Source: Notospermus geniculatus
Lineage: Eukaryota > Nemertea > Pilidiophora > Heteronemertea > Lineidae
Direction of reading: 5' to 3'
NCBI GenBank assembly: GCA_002633025.1
Contig: NMRB01001148.1
Span: 62,348-126,347 of the forward strand
Length of the DNA stretch: 64,000 nt
Each line of letters begins with the position of its first letter. Within the stretch, counting starts at the first letter, position 1. The notes beneath the pieces are model-generated. The model was not told the DNA's origin. It was given only the letters and a program-made list of their open reading frames with translations, and ran no database searches. The position numbers and the translations under genes were made by a program. Below, piece by piece: positions 33,336 to 44,198 of this stretch.

Positions 33336-35822
33336 ATGAAGACTGTACTTTGTAAGTACTCTTAATTTTTATCTTTATCTTTCCTTCATTTCAATTCAGA
33401 TGCATGTAGAGAGCTTAGCGCCAAATACAGCGTTATCAGCTGTAGCCAATATAAGGCAAAAAGCGAGCAAACCTGTGCTGTCAAAGATAGTCGCCCTCTC
33501 TGTGACATGAAGAGGGCGGTCCGACCACTGACCGAGCCCGGAAACTCGGAGCTGACAGGCGTTGATGTCTCCTCTGCACCAATGCGACAGCTCAAGGTTG
33601 CTATAACAAGCATGGCGCACACGGGCGATTTTTCGAGCGATTTTCTAGGCGACCGACCTTGCGACCACAGCAGCGACTGAACATATTTTTAGTTTTTTTA
33701 GTTTTTGTTGACTCGTTTGCGACAAATGCTTCATTGGAAGATCAGTGATGTCGCGGATGACATCACTGATCGACCTCAAAGGTAATTATCGCATGCGACG
33801 TAGTAGTCGCATCGGTAGTCGCCCCCATTTTAGTCGCTCGTGTGCGCCATAGTGAAGTGGTACGGGATACTGATAGCAAGGGTTCGAATCGTGGTTTTGG
33901 GCGATAGACGCTGAGCAAGTCTCTTCTTAACCTGGACTTTGGGGGTATGCCTACTCACCCGGCTGAGACGATGGTTTGTGAATTTGTCCTCCTCTCTGAG
34001 GACGAGGGGCCAACAAAAGTTAGACTCTTACCCCACCCCTGTCGAATCCTTTGCTACCATAGCACAGACACTTTGGTAGAAGAGACAGACACACCGACAG
34101 ACGAAGTCTATACAACATGTAGTTTTGTATCCACGCCCTAATATAGGTGAGCTTTGGCCCCGGGTGCTGGAGCCTGCCAGTGCTGCATCAGGCCAACAAT
34201 ATTTTCGACGCCATCTTCTTTTTTTATTTTCAGTGGTGTGTTTCGCTGCGCTCAGTAAGTACAATCTACGTTTAGGAAAGGGTTTTGACTTTTGGGAACG
34301 GCAGGGGGCGCTTTGAGACTGTATCATCACTCTGGTCATCCTTCCAGCTGGCGGAGGCGATCGCTCATCGTGCAAGCTTGGCGAAATGCGGGCTAGTTTG
34401 ACACCAGGGACCTCTTTAATTATCTCTTTCTTTTTCCAGTAGTCATGACATTGTCTGGTCTGTAGAAGACGATAGATTTCCTCTAGAATTTTAAAATATC
34501 ATTTCCATTTTGGCGTAAATACGGATGAGACAGGTTGCACTACTGAAAAGAACACATTTTGACTTGACTTCAGTCAGCGAAGACTCTGTGGAATCTTCGT
34601 CCACAGCGACAGCCAAGTTTTTCGATTTACGGCAAAAAGTGTGCGTCAGTTACAATGCCGTTAGAGGCCACCACCTGCAGCGGTCCTAGAACGTCACAAA
34701 TTTTGACGTCACAGAGAAGTGCTCGCGACGACGTCATCCCTTAATGCGGGTGATCCACCGACTTTACGACGAGTTTACGATCAGTTGACGACTTGTTCAC
34801 CACGGGTTTGCGACTAGTTGACGACGAAAAATCGTGGCAGGTGGATCAGCATTCACGATTCGTTCACGACGGGTTTGCGACTCGTTCACGACTAGAATTT
34901 GTTGACGACTAGTTTGCGACGAGTTTACGACGAGATCAAACATGTTTGATTTGGTCGCAAACTAGTCGTCAACTCGTCGTAAAGTTTGCTCTGTAGCAGA
35001 CGTATTTTTTCGGTGGATCAGCTTCAACGTTACGTCATTTCTTCACGATCAGTTTGCGACTAGTTGACGACGAGTTGACGACTTGTTCACGACGGCAGTC
35101 GTGGACAAGTCGCCAACTGATCGTAAACTCGTCGTCAAGTCAGTGGATCACCCGCAATATGCGGGTGATCCACTGACTTGGCTTACGTCTGTGACGTCAA
35201 ATATTGTGACGTTCTAGAACCGCTAACAGGCGGCCTCTAACGGCAGTGAAATTTCCCACTGATTGTTCGATTCGAGACCATTTGATCATGTAAATATATG
35301 TGTTCTTTTCCTTTCTTTGCAGTTGTTGGCATCAATTGTTGGCAGCCAAAGTGGATGACAGGAGGAGCTAATTACGACAAATGTAGGGCTGCAATCAAAA
35401 ATAGCGATGAAAGACTGATCAAGTACAAAAGTGCAGATTTCATCGGTGGGTAAATATACAGGGTGTCCCAAAAAATGTCTTGTCTGAACCAGGCGTCTCA
35501 GATTGTAGGTTTCGGCGGCTCTTGATATAGACCTCACTTGATACAGACCAGTTCAGAGTACAGTGTGGACACGGCCAGGTATCGAACCCGCGGCTCCCGA
35601 CACTAAGCCACCACATTCATCCACCTTTATATTATTTCTTCAGAGTGCTGCTATAAGCAAGAACCTGCCATTATGCAGTATGGGGACATCTCCAAGATGA
35701 AAGTATCCGTGCAGGGATGTTGTGAAACCATCGGGTACCACGACGAATGCAAAGGATTCAGTACCAACTACCCCGCAGGGGACAGCAACTGGGTCATGAC
35801 CGGCACACCCGATTTCAACTGA
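33336..35822 (+). CDS. gene B: single-domain secreted cysteine-rich protein
   Basis: Four exons: 33336-33351 (ATG), 34234-34254, 35323-35445 and 35644-35822 (TGA), all joined in phase 1. They encode 112 residues. MKTVL plus LVCFAALIVGIN forms a signal peptide split by the first intron and the 21-nt micro-exon. The mature part keeps the family pattern ending CC-x22-CC-x8-C (ECCYKQE, VQGCCETI). Two cysteines present in A, C and D are Ile and Ser here (RAAIK for C-x3-C; YKSAD for RC), and an extra Cys follows the signal (INCW). The last exon has exactly the same length (179 nt) as that of gene C. No known family is recognised, and function is not inferred beyond secretion. Confidence 0.85.
33410..33600 (-). 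repeat. SINE family S1 copy in intron 1 of gene B
   Basis: Minus strand: a head near 33600, a B-box-like gtttccgggctcgg, gccctcttcatgtcacagag, and a tail that shares agcgccaaatac with the copy at 44.55 kb. Confidence 0.65.
33610..33852. repeat. fold-back element in intron 1 of gene B
   Basis: atggcgcacacgggcgattt pairs with cgctcgtgtgcgccat. A second stem gatcagtgatgtc / gacatcactgatc is in the middle. Confidence 0.75.
34650..35257. repeat. nested inverted repeat in intron 2 of gene B
   Basis: The outer arms 34655-34735 and 35180-35250 share gccgttagaggcc, gaacgtcacaa and tgacgtcac in reverse. The inner element begins and ends with gcgggtgatccac / gtggatcacccgc and contains many acgagtttgcgactagttga-type units in both directions. 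Confidence 0.75.
35458..35480 (+). repeat. mariner-type terminal repeat remnant
   Basis: tacagggtgtcccaaaaaat matches the widespread mariner terminal-repeat consensus. No partner end or transposase is nearby, so it is a solitary remnant in intron 3 of gene B. Confidence 0.5.
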
Positions 35823-35890
35823 TACAAAATACGTTGAAATATACAAGACTTGAACTGTCCATTTTTACCTTTAATCCCTTTTCAGTTGCC

Positions 35891-35896
35891 AATAAA
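35891..35896 (+). terminator. polyadenylation signal of gene B
   Basis: AATAAA in gccaataaacaatag, 69 bases after the stop. Confidence 0.65.
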
Positions 35897-36339
35897 CAAT
35901 AGTGTAACGACGAAGTTGCTGCATCTTAAATTTGTTTTCTAAAATTTGATTCATCTTGCAACTTTTTACCCCAGTCATTACGGAGGAATAAAACAAGATG
36001 TTGATTTGAGAGCCGAGCGCCTAGTACGGCATCATGGGCTCTAAAATCTCAGGAGAAATGTCCTTTAGGATTGTGAAAGCCAGAAGAGGAGCTGGGTGAC
36101 GATACATTTCTTTTCACATTCATCGAGGATCTATCTGTTTTGTTATTGCACATAAGAGGTAGACGACGATCACCCCGCAAAATTACGCATAAGATCCCAC
36201 ACACACCCTCTCCGCAGACGAGTTTTCAATTTGATTCTTGAAGCTGCGGTAATATACAAATGTACCGATTATATCTGACGGTAACCCCTCTACAGCGACG
36301 CCATTAAGGAAGAGGATGACGCAACCTGCACGAATGGGG

Positions 36340-36857
36340 CACGCCTATCGCAGGCCGGAGTGGACACAATTCATATTTAATGTCCACATTAATTCCGATT
36401 TTATGTCCACACTAAATCAACCAATCGCAGCTGAGTTTTTAATGTGGATATAAAATCGCACTACTTATTTAATGTCCATATAAATTCGTATTTTATGTCC
36501 CCATTAAATCACGAATTAATATCCACATAAAATCGACCAATCACGGATAAGGACTTTTGGACGGATGTGAGTGTTATCGATCGCTTCCGTCAACAATTCC
36601 ATCGTTTCCGTCCAAAAGTCCTTATCCGTGATTGGTCGATTTTATGTGGATATTAATTCGTGATTTAATGGGGACATAAAATACGAATTTATATGGACAT
36701 TAAATAAGTAGTGCGATTTTATATCCACATTAAAAACTTAGCTGCGATTGGTTGATTAAGTGTGGACATAAATTCTTGATTTATTGTGGATATAAAATCG
36801 GAATTAATGTGGACATTAAATATGAATTGTGTCCACTCCGGCCTGCGATACACGCCC
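36340..36857. repeat. 518-bp palindrome with atgtccacattaa internal repeats
   Basis: Arms of about 220 bases run from acgcctatcgcaggccggag to its complement at 36835-36857 and meet around 36580-36595. Each arm contains five or six variants of ttaatgtccacattaa(t)/ttatgtggatataaa in alternating direction. No coding frame is seen. Confidence 0.85.
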
Positions 36858-37274
36858 ACGCTGAAATCGCGCCGCATCAGAAGACGTGCAAGAACCAACC
36901 GGGTCGAAAATTATGTGTTGTAGAAGTCATATCATAGGTAAATTATGTCATTTTTGAGTGAAATACCCCTTTAAAATTGACTGGTACACAACTTTATTGA
37001 TAAGTTCACTCAGCTGCAGGCCTCCCATCTGAATAATCATGAGACAGCTGTCGGTAAATAATCCCTACACCTCATTGTATTCATGATTTGAATAACATTT
37101 GGATGGACACAACAATGTGGATATTATTTGAGTATCTTCATTTAATAAGAGTAGGCTACACGTCGATATTTTCGACGGTGAGGCCAACCCACTGCGTAAC
37201 CTCCTTCTTGCAGTTTGTAATAGAATATTTCACTCTATTAACCAACTTGGTACCACCCACGGAGCGTCAGTTTT

Positions 37275-37413
37275 GCCCGCTGTACACGATCAAATTTTCC
37301 ATCCAGTTTTTTTGGAAATTCAGATTCCGGGCCTATATTGGGCTCCATTGTATAAACCCGCATGTAGGCCCCTTTGTTGAACATATTCAAAAAATTTGAT
37401 CGTGTACAGCGAG
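37275..37413. repeat. short inverted-repeat element
   Basis: cgctgtacacgatcaaattt at the left and aaatttgatcgtgtacagcg at the right bound a unique core of about 100 bases. Confidence 0.65.
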
Positions 37414-37756
37414 CAGTAAACGCTTCAGGGACCAAGTGCCAAAGGCCTAGAATATTGACAATGAACTCTGTCAGCAGTGCCATCCAAGGGACATAAATTC
37501 AGCCAGACTCGGTGGTCCAGAATAGGAATCGGAAAAAACATTCCTCATTTTTTACATTTCACTTCTATTGGTCACTGTCTGTCTTCGATCCAGACCAGCA
37601 ATAAAATCGGCTTGATCAAGCCAGGTGTTCCAAAGCCTGCAAGAGTATCACTCCCCAGAGGCAAAGACCTCGTCGTTGGGTACATCCACGGTGAACACTG
37701 CTTGTGGAGAGTACCGTACACTATACGTCATTAAAGTGGTGTACTGCATCAACAGC

Positions 37757-37844
37757 AGTCAGTTGCCATCAGATCGCCGGGCAGTCTATCGTTGTGTTCA
37801 CACCTTTTCTTTGTGCCCCCAAGTTCTTTTACAAGGCAATCAAC
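37757..37844 (+). promoter_or_regulatory. upstream/5' UTR block of gene C shared with gene B
   Basis: agttgccatcagatcgccgg and gcagtctatcgttgtgtt match the block before gene B. They lie 69-84 bases ahead of the start codons. This is likely the transcription-start region. Confidence 0.5.
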
Positions 37845-39657
37845 ATGAAGGCTTTTATTCGTAAGTAGGCACTTTAATTCTTACATTATTCTTTCGTATG
37901 GTACTTTTATATTTTGTGAGCTGCTACGGTGATAGTCGTTCAGGCAGCTGCATATCATGATATAGGCCTAGTTGTAGTGAAAGTAGCTGTAGTCAAACGT
38001 TGTACATTGGCTGGTATTTATAAAAGATAGCAAATGGTTTTACTTAAGATTTGCACAGCAATGTCCAATGTAAATGTACACGTATTACAAAACTTGAAGT
38101 AAAAACATTTGCTATTTTTTATAAATACCACCCATGTCCCATCGGTAGCTTTATCCTCCCACAGCAGGGATTGGTCTCGCTTCTTCTCATTGTATGTTGT
38201 CCCCGCTGTGGGAGGATGGGTAGAAGTGACAGAGCATTGATCCAGATTAAAAATTTGTATCCCATAGCCACCACCACCACCCCCACCCCCACCCGTCTAC
38301 TCGGCAGAGATAACGAAACTTTTCCCTTCTTCTTTCGCGTAGAATGTACACCCTGTTTATCCTGTTTATTTACAAATACAGTGCTCCCTCGCTCTTACGA
38401 ACCTCGATTTTACGAACTCCCGGATATTACAAACCCAACATTTGGCTCCCAAATTCATTCCCCCATGGATGAATCCTCGCTATTACGAACTCCTCGTTAG
38501 TACGAACTTAACCCTCGGACCCCAAAGGGTTCGTAATAGAGAGGGAGCACTGTACATGTACATTTCACCTTGCAGAATGAAGGTTCAGTTGGAAATCTCC
38601 AAATCATACCACCTTCTTCTATTTCAGTTTTATGTTTCACCGCACTCAGTAAGTAAATTCTACATCCCATATTTTGTTCACGCGGTGTTTAGTCATGATA
38701 ACTGATGAAATTTGTTCAATTTCACGTCCACGTAATACCTGTTTTCCTATTTTCTTACAGTTGTTGGTATAAATGGTGGTCCGAGCTGGTTCACCGGGAA
38801 GGATTATGATCTGTGTGTGAAGCAGTGTAGAGAGAGCAAGGAAATAGTTGTCAAATTCAGATGTCCAGAGTACATAAGTAAGTAAACCGCACCCATGTTT
38901 TCTTTAAATTCCCAACGCAGCTCCCCACCCGCACGACGAACTTTTTCGGCTTCAAGGTCACAGAGGTCAAGTTCAAAACTTTGCCATTTTGGTGGCACGT
39001 TACATGCCTATCTGACCTAATATCCTTTAACTTGGTGTGATCATCTAGGTACCCTCTGTAGCAAATTTTGCCCAATTGGAATGCAAATAATGGTTACCAG
39101 GCAGCTATCTTGGAAAATGGACTTCGGCAATGGCACATATGTCACAAATCCTCAAGCCAGAATGTTTCATTGACCTTGAAATTTTGACCATAATCGTATT
39201 ACCCTGGAACTCAAGGCTTACCCTGGAACATTTCTATTTAACATTTGTCATTTTGTTCTTCTGGTACGTTCACCCAGGTGAGCACATCGTCCATGGACCA
39301 TTACATTTCCTATTCTTATTTTTTCCTTTTCTTATTTTTTTCATTTTCTTATTTTTTTCATTTTCTTATTTTTTTCATTTTCTTATTTTTTTCATTTTCT
39401 TATTTTTTTCATTTTCTTATTTTTTCATTTTCTTATTTTTTTATTTTCTTATTTTTTTCATTTTCTTATATTTTTCAGAGTGCTGTCATAACCAAGAGGC
39501 TGGTATCATCCAGTATTCTAACATAGTAAAAGTCAAGATTAACGTCCGTGGCTGTTGTCAGACCATCCGGAGACACTCTGGCTGTAAAGGATTCCGTACG
39601 GTCTACCCCAAGGGAGACGACGAATTCATTGACACGTCTACACTTAAATTTGTCTAA
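37845..39657 (+). CDS. gene C: single-domain secreted cysteine-rich protein
   Basis: Exons 37845-37860 (ATG), 38628-38648, 38761-38877 and 39479-39657 (TAA) have phase-1 introns with GTAAGT donors, and encode 110 residues. The signal peptide MKAFI plus LLCFTALIVGIN is interrupted exactly as in gene B. The mature chain has eight cysteines: C-x3-C-x11-C-x5-CC-x22-CC-x8-C, with blocks IKCCHNQ and RGCCQTIRRH. It ends in a short acidic tail. Its closest relative in the window is gene B, by layout and by last-exon length (179 nt); gene A shares RCPDIV / RCPEYI and GCCQTI. It is probably an extracellular disulfide-rich protein of unknown role. The last intron ends in an expanded pyrimidine repeat. 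Confidence 0.88.
38008..38133. repeat. fold-back element, ggctggtattcataaaag family, copy 1
   Basis: In intron 1 of gene C. ggctggtatttataaaagat pairs with ttttataaatacc, and atttgcacagcaatgtccaa in the loop is identical to 47541-47665. Confidence 0.8.
38379..38552. mobile_element. MITE with TA target duplication (pogo/Tigger-like ends)
   Basis: In intron 1 of gene C. The ends CAGTGCTCCCTC and GAGGGAGCACTG are flanked by TA on both sides (38377-38378, 38553-38554). The inner text tacgaac repeats resemble pogo-type terminal repeats. It is 174 bp and non-coding. Confidence 0.75.
39309..39477. repeat. pyrimidine minisatellite forming the 3' splice tract of gene C
   Basis: About ten units of ttttttcattttcttat run directly into the acceptor ttttcag at 39478, ahead of the last coding exon. 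Confidence 0.85.
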
Positions 39658-39722
39658 AGGCAATGAGAAACAGATGGCCTACTGTACAATCGATCCAGAA
39701 CTGTATTTCATTCTTTTATGTC

Positions 39723-39728
39723 AATAAA
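39723..39728 (+). terminator. polyadenylation signal of gene C
   Basis: AATAAA in gtcaataaaccagg, 66 bases after the stop. Confidence 0.65.
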
Positions 39729-39831
39729 CCAGGTATAAATCGTTCTTGGAGGTTGTGAAGTCTTTGCTTTACTTCAACTCATAGTTAAAATATCTAAGTT
39801 ATGACTTTAATTTCTACATTGTAGTTACATT

Positions 39832-39832
39832 T

Positions 39833-39867
<35 letters not shown>
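39832..39867. repeat. (TCA)n microsatellite
   Basis: About twelve uninterrupted tca units. Confidence 0.9.
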
Positions 39868-39954
39868 AAGGCTGGCGTTCTGTACATATACTGACTTTTC
39901 AATTTCTCACATGCTTTCGGCAATACATGTGACATGGGTCAACTGATCCTTCTA

Positions 39955-40125
39955 GGCCCTTTGAAAGCTACCCTTCGCAGGACTTGACCCTTCCAGACCA
40001 TCTGTAATCTGGCCCTTCAAGGTCCTTGGCAATCTGAACTTCAAGGTCCTTGGCAATCTGACACTTCTAAGCCCTTGGCAGTGGTGACACTTCTAGACCC
40101 TTGGCAATCTGACACGTCTAGCGGG
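39955..40125. repeat. minisatellite, cccttggcaatctgacac units
   Basis: Five or six imperfect units of about 32 bases (aaggtccttggcaatctga). Confidence 0.7.
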
Positions 40126-40129
40126 GACC

Positions 40130-42210
40130 AGGTTTTAAAAATCACTTGAACATCACACAACCCGGTCCAGAGAATATCTGGAGGATCGCTTTGTGTCACA
40201 CCCTGTATCTTGGCCAACCATTAGAGTTGCAGATTCTGTGATACACTGTACATCCAATCCGTCTCAGCCCTTTTTTGTCTGTTTTCCCACGACTAACTTG
40301 TTGGCAGGTTAAGTCCGTAAGATGGCGCTATCGTAGCCGTCGGACATCCCGGAGTTGTTGAGAGGATATTTGGGAAGTGATTGATGGATGCGCATGCGCC
40401 CCAATAGGGTGGGCCCCAGAGTCCTTGCCGCTGTGCCATCTTGAGGCGGGCTGTCATTTGTTTTTTCCACTTGGTCCTGAAAGAAGTTGTGAAGTTTTCT
40501 GTTAGTCTGCGTTTTAATCAACATGTATATGTTCATACATGTATAGTGAGATTATAATGGTAGACGCAGTCGGAGCAAATGAAGAGGGCCAGCTTCGAAA
40601 AACAACGTCAGGCTTACAGTTGAGGGACTTTACAATCAGTAGGTGGCAGCACTGCTTCAGCGGTTATGAACAATAATATTGACGTGGGGACGTAGCCTGA
40701 ATGATTTTCAACCCCTAATCCAGAAGTTTGTCAGAATTAAAGAGAAGACTGTGGCGCCATCTATGTGAGCACGCGAACAGTCTAAACCCACGACTTCCAT
40801 CACCGACAGGTTTGATATCACAATGAGCGCCATCTATCAGCAAACCAACTCGCACGAGAACTCTCACGTGGAGTAGCGCCTTTGGAACCATTTCTGAACT
40901 AGGCCTCACCTTCTATTTTGGAACCACGTTTTTATCTGTGTTTCGGTCAAGTCGAGCGCTTGTGAAAGTTCCATACGTTTGCTGACACTGAGGTATTTAT
41001 CATTCTGAAAAAAATTCAAGTGGATGTACTGAAGAACAAGACAGAGATACACTACTCAAGTTGGTGGGCGACAGGACGACTAGAACTGAGGGAAAGATGC
41101 AGACGAAGGTGAGCTTGACCCGAGGAGGAACTTTCGTTTGCCGGACGCACTGCAACGGCAGCAGACTGGGAGGTCTCAGTCACAATACCCTGAGACGAAC
41201 GTGACGGCAGATCAGAAGCTTATGAGCACCAAGGGTTGAAATGACATGCGGGCCTTTATAGCGACAATTCCAACGTGGCGTGTTCGGTGTTGAAGTTCGA
41301 AATTCTAATCTCTACCCCCCCCCCCCGTTCGGGTCTTTCTTTACCTTGAATTCAGATTCCAATCTTTCTAGTTGTTTGGATGAGTAAGCCTGTCGAGGTT
41401 TTCTGTCAATTCCAGGTTTTCTCGCTCGCCGACCGACGTTTTTCGGCGCTGTAAATTAGAATAAAGTGGCGTGTACTGACATACTGAGATGGCGATACGG
41501 TAGGAACACGATTCTAGGAGGATGAACGGACCCGTGCGCAGCAGAGATGGTGCGTCTCTTACACTAGCGCCTGTAATAATACTCAGTCAAAAAATCCACA
41601 TTCTTCAGCAGGTTATAAATATTTAAAATTGGAAGCTTATAAAATACATGTATTTAAAATTGGACGAAAGCAAAAATTGGGGAGAGAGGTGATGTCAATC
41701 TAAAAGCTGATTTTAATTAGCCTGACTTAAAAACATTTGGAAAAGAAGAGGGCCTACAGGATAGGCTCGAGTTTTTTGTCGTTCAGAAACAATTTTGGAC
41801 CAGAACTATTGACAGTCTCCATGCAGCCCACAACACGCTCCATACTTGCAGAATGGCGCCGTATTTCAATCCACGCCAACAGCCATGACAGCATGTGCAT
41901 AGCGTGGTGCTGGTCGGGAATAGTTGGAATTGGAAAGAAATCTCAAGAAAGGGTTGACTGTCCTTTAGCGTGGAACAGTTTGTCTAATTTTCCGGGTGAG
42001 AATTCGTTCTGAATCGCATGCTAAGTGGTATTACGATAGTTAGGACTAACATCGACAGGCGTGAGACTCGCACCTGTCAGCCGTCATGGTGGAGACACGC
42101 AATCCGAGTTCATTCCAGCTAATGGCAGGTCTTTTATCTCGCCCATTCGATAGCAGCTTTAGGATAGACGGATAGATTCCTCGGCTGTCATCACCGCGGT
42201 TCAGTATGCC
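40130..42210. other. intergenic, no gene recognised
   Basis: No exon pair or repeat stands out apart from a poly-C run near 41320. The frame at 41737-42012 shows no domain. Confidence 0.4.
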
Positions 42211-42212
42211 CA

Positions 42213-42365
42213 TACCGTCAGAGTGGTGCAGCTGAAACATCTAGCACCTCTCACCTCTGAAATCCAAGGTTCGATTCCCTGTCAGACCCGCAACTCATGT
42301 GAGAGCGAGGGCAACTCTCTTCCATTCATTCGGGCACTCCGGTTTCCTCCTATTTTACATACAAA
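42213..42365 (+). repeat. SINE family S1 copy
   Basis: gtcagagtggtgcagctgaa, tctcacctctgaaatcc, a B box ggttcgattcc, gagggcaactctcttcca, then actccggtttcctcc. This is one of the clearest S1 copies. Confidence 0.8.
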
Positions 42366-43040
42366 TTGCCCAATGCTTTCTCAAGCCAATAATAAGCCAG
42401 GTAAGAGCTCATGGCCCTTGGCACAATTTTTTTTTAAAAAGTATGCCCAAATATCCATTTGTTATATTCTGGGGGTACTACTGTGCTAGTACCCTCAAAG
42501 GAACAGAAAAGGCCATTTTCTTTAATTTCACGGGGTTTTTGCCGATTTGGAAGAAATTAATACCCTCAAAAAATTGACCCCTGAAAGGGATACGAAGCGG
42601 GCCGAATGTCTTTATTGATCATGTTGATTTTTTCCTGAATACCTAGACTAATTAACGAAAGAAAAAATCACTAACATCTAATGCATACCGATACTAGAGT
42701 TAATTAACTTAAAGAAAATCTTTCCAGCATCTGGGTAGAGAGAACTGCATTAGAAAAAAACGTACAGACATTGGCATTGACCTGGGTAATTTATCTATAA
42801 TTGCAACGGGTTTGCTAAGTGCCGATATATCAGGAAAAATATCCACTGCTGGTTGATGGGTTCTTAAAGCGGTACGAGTCAATTATTTAGTTTGTATCTA
42901 ATGATATCCAATAAGATTTAATTGATGGGCTTGTTGTCGTATCATTTAAGGGCCCGGAAATTGTGAGGAATTACCTTTATGCGGTTTCTTTTGGGGGGGA
43001 GGGGGTAGTTTTATAAGTATCGCTCTCTCTCCCTCTATCT
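42366..43040. other. AT-rich, unique-looking intergenic DNA
   Basis: Contains several taattaa/attaac words and no supported exon. See the finding on ATTA-rich blocks around the transcription-factor exon. Confidence 0.35.
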
Positions 43041-43044
43041 ACTC

Positions 43045-43120
43045 TCAATGGTCCAATCAGGACTCGAACCCACCATCTCATGTAAGGTGTTACCACTGCA
43101 CCACTCTGACTGCCAAAAGT
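43045..43120 (-). repeat. SINE head fragment
   Basis: The minus strand reads gtcagagtggtgcagtggta ... ggttcgagtcctgattgg: A and B boxes of S1 without the body. Confidence 0.65.
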
Positions 43121-43148
43121 TTCCGAGAGTGGGCAATGGAACCTTTCT

Positions 43149-43372
43149 ACAGTGTTCTAGCCAGGCCAGTTTTACAGGGCGGTACCACCCTGTTCAAAAT
43201 TCAGAGGTCATTTTACCGCCCTGTTTAAAAATGTAACTTGCAATGCATTTTCTATTACACCACCCTGTTTGAATTTCACTCCCACCCTGTTTGAATATCA
43301 AGGGCCTTAAAATCATCGGAAAATGCAGTCATCCCGCCCTGTTTGGAAATATTTCTGGCTAGAACACTGTTC
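43149..43372. repeat. MITE-like element, cagtgttctagccag ends
   Basis: The inverted ends cagtgttctagccag / ctggctagaacactg are flanked by ttcta on both sides, a possible 5-base target duplication. caccctgttt repeats lie inside. Confidence 0.65.
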
Positions 43373-43936
43373 TATTGAGGACACCTACGGGACTGTCCGG
43401 TGCTGTCCATGTTTGAGATGTGTCATCAATACAGAGGTCAAAATGAACAAACAGTGACCAGCTGGGGATCTACTCAACTCTACTATCCTTAATAGAGAGG
43501 TGTCCTCCCGGCAGAGGTGTCCGTTAAGGGAGGGTCTACTGGTAATGTATTCTGGATGGGCCATCACCCAAGAAATCCTAATGGATTTGAAATCAGATGT
43601 CATTTTTTAAGTCCGATAGAAAACAGCCGATCAATCCAATTTAAGGAAATGTTCCGAAGATATTTTTTCTGAAATTGACATATCAAGACGTGTTAATCAA
43701 TGGGTCACTTAGGAATTAATGTTATTTGATTACATTTCCGAAATCTTTGTTAATTTGCATTTAATAATGGTTTTGGCATCGCTTCCACCTTGAAATCCAC
43801 AAGGCTCGGGAGGTGTGATTGATTCTAATGCCCCCCCCCCCCCCCCCNCCTAAAGCATCAAAGGAATTGTCTGGGGCATCCTAAACCGGGGGCATTTAAA
43901 TCCTGTAACACCCGCGGCATTGCCAGTTACCACGTA

Positions 43937-44198
43937 ATGCCCCCATCACACTGAGCTAGTTCTCAGTGCGATCTTGAAAATGTTGCAGAACGGGCTAAGG
44001 CTGTGTGCGAACGGAGTGGACGTAGTGGCAACTTATTACAGTATTTTTACGAACTTCATGGACGGGCTTGGACGGGAAGGGTGCTCCAGCACTTCGAGAC
44101 ATTATTTGGCCAACATTACACGTTCTTGCCCGTTTTACGATTTTTTTTAGGACGGGACAGGACGCTTTGATAACTACTTCAGTGTGACAGTACCTTAA
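43937..44198. repeat. dispersed element, cccccatcacactgagct family, copy 2
   Basis: End-to-end match with 7340-7588, with one short internal duplication (gacggg cttggacggg). Confidence 0.75.

Noticed and set aside
39130-39657. 175-codon frame covering the last exon of gene C
   Set aside because: Only 39479-39657 is exon. The Phe-rich part is the pyrimidine repeat before the acceptor.
39832-39867. Short direct repeats as a CRISPR-like array
   Set aside because: It is a plain (TCA)n microsatellite in an animal genome; no array with spacers exists anywhere in the window.
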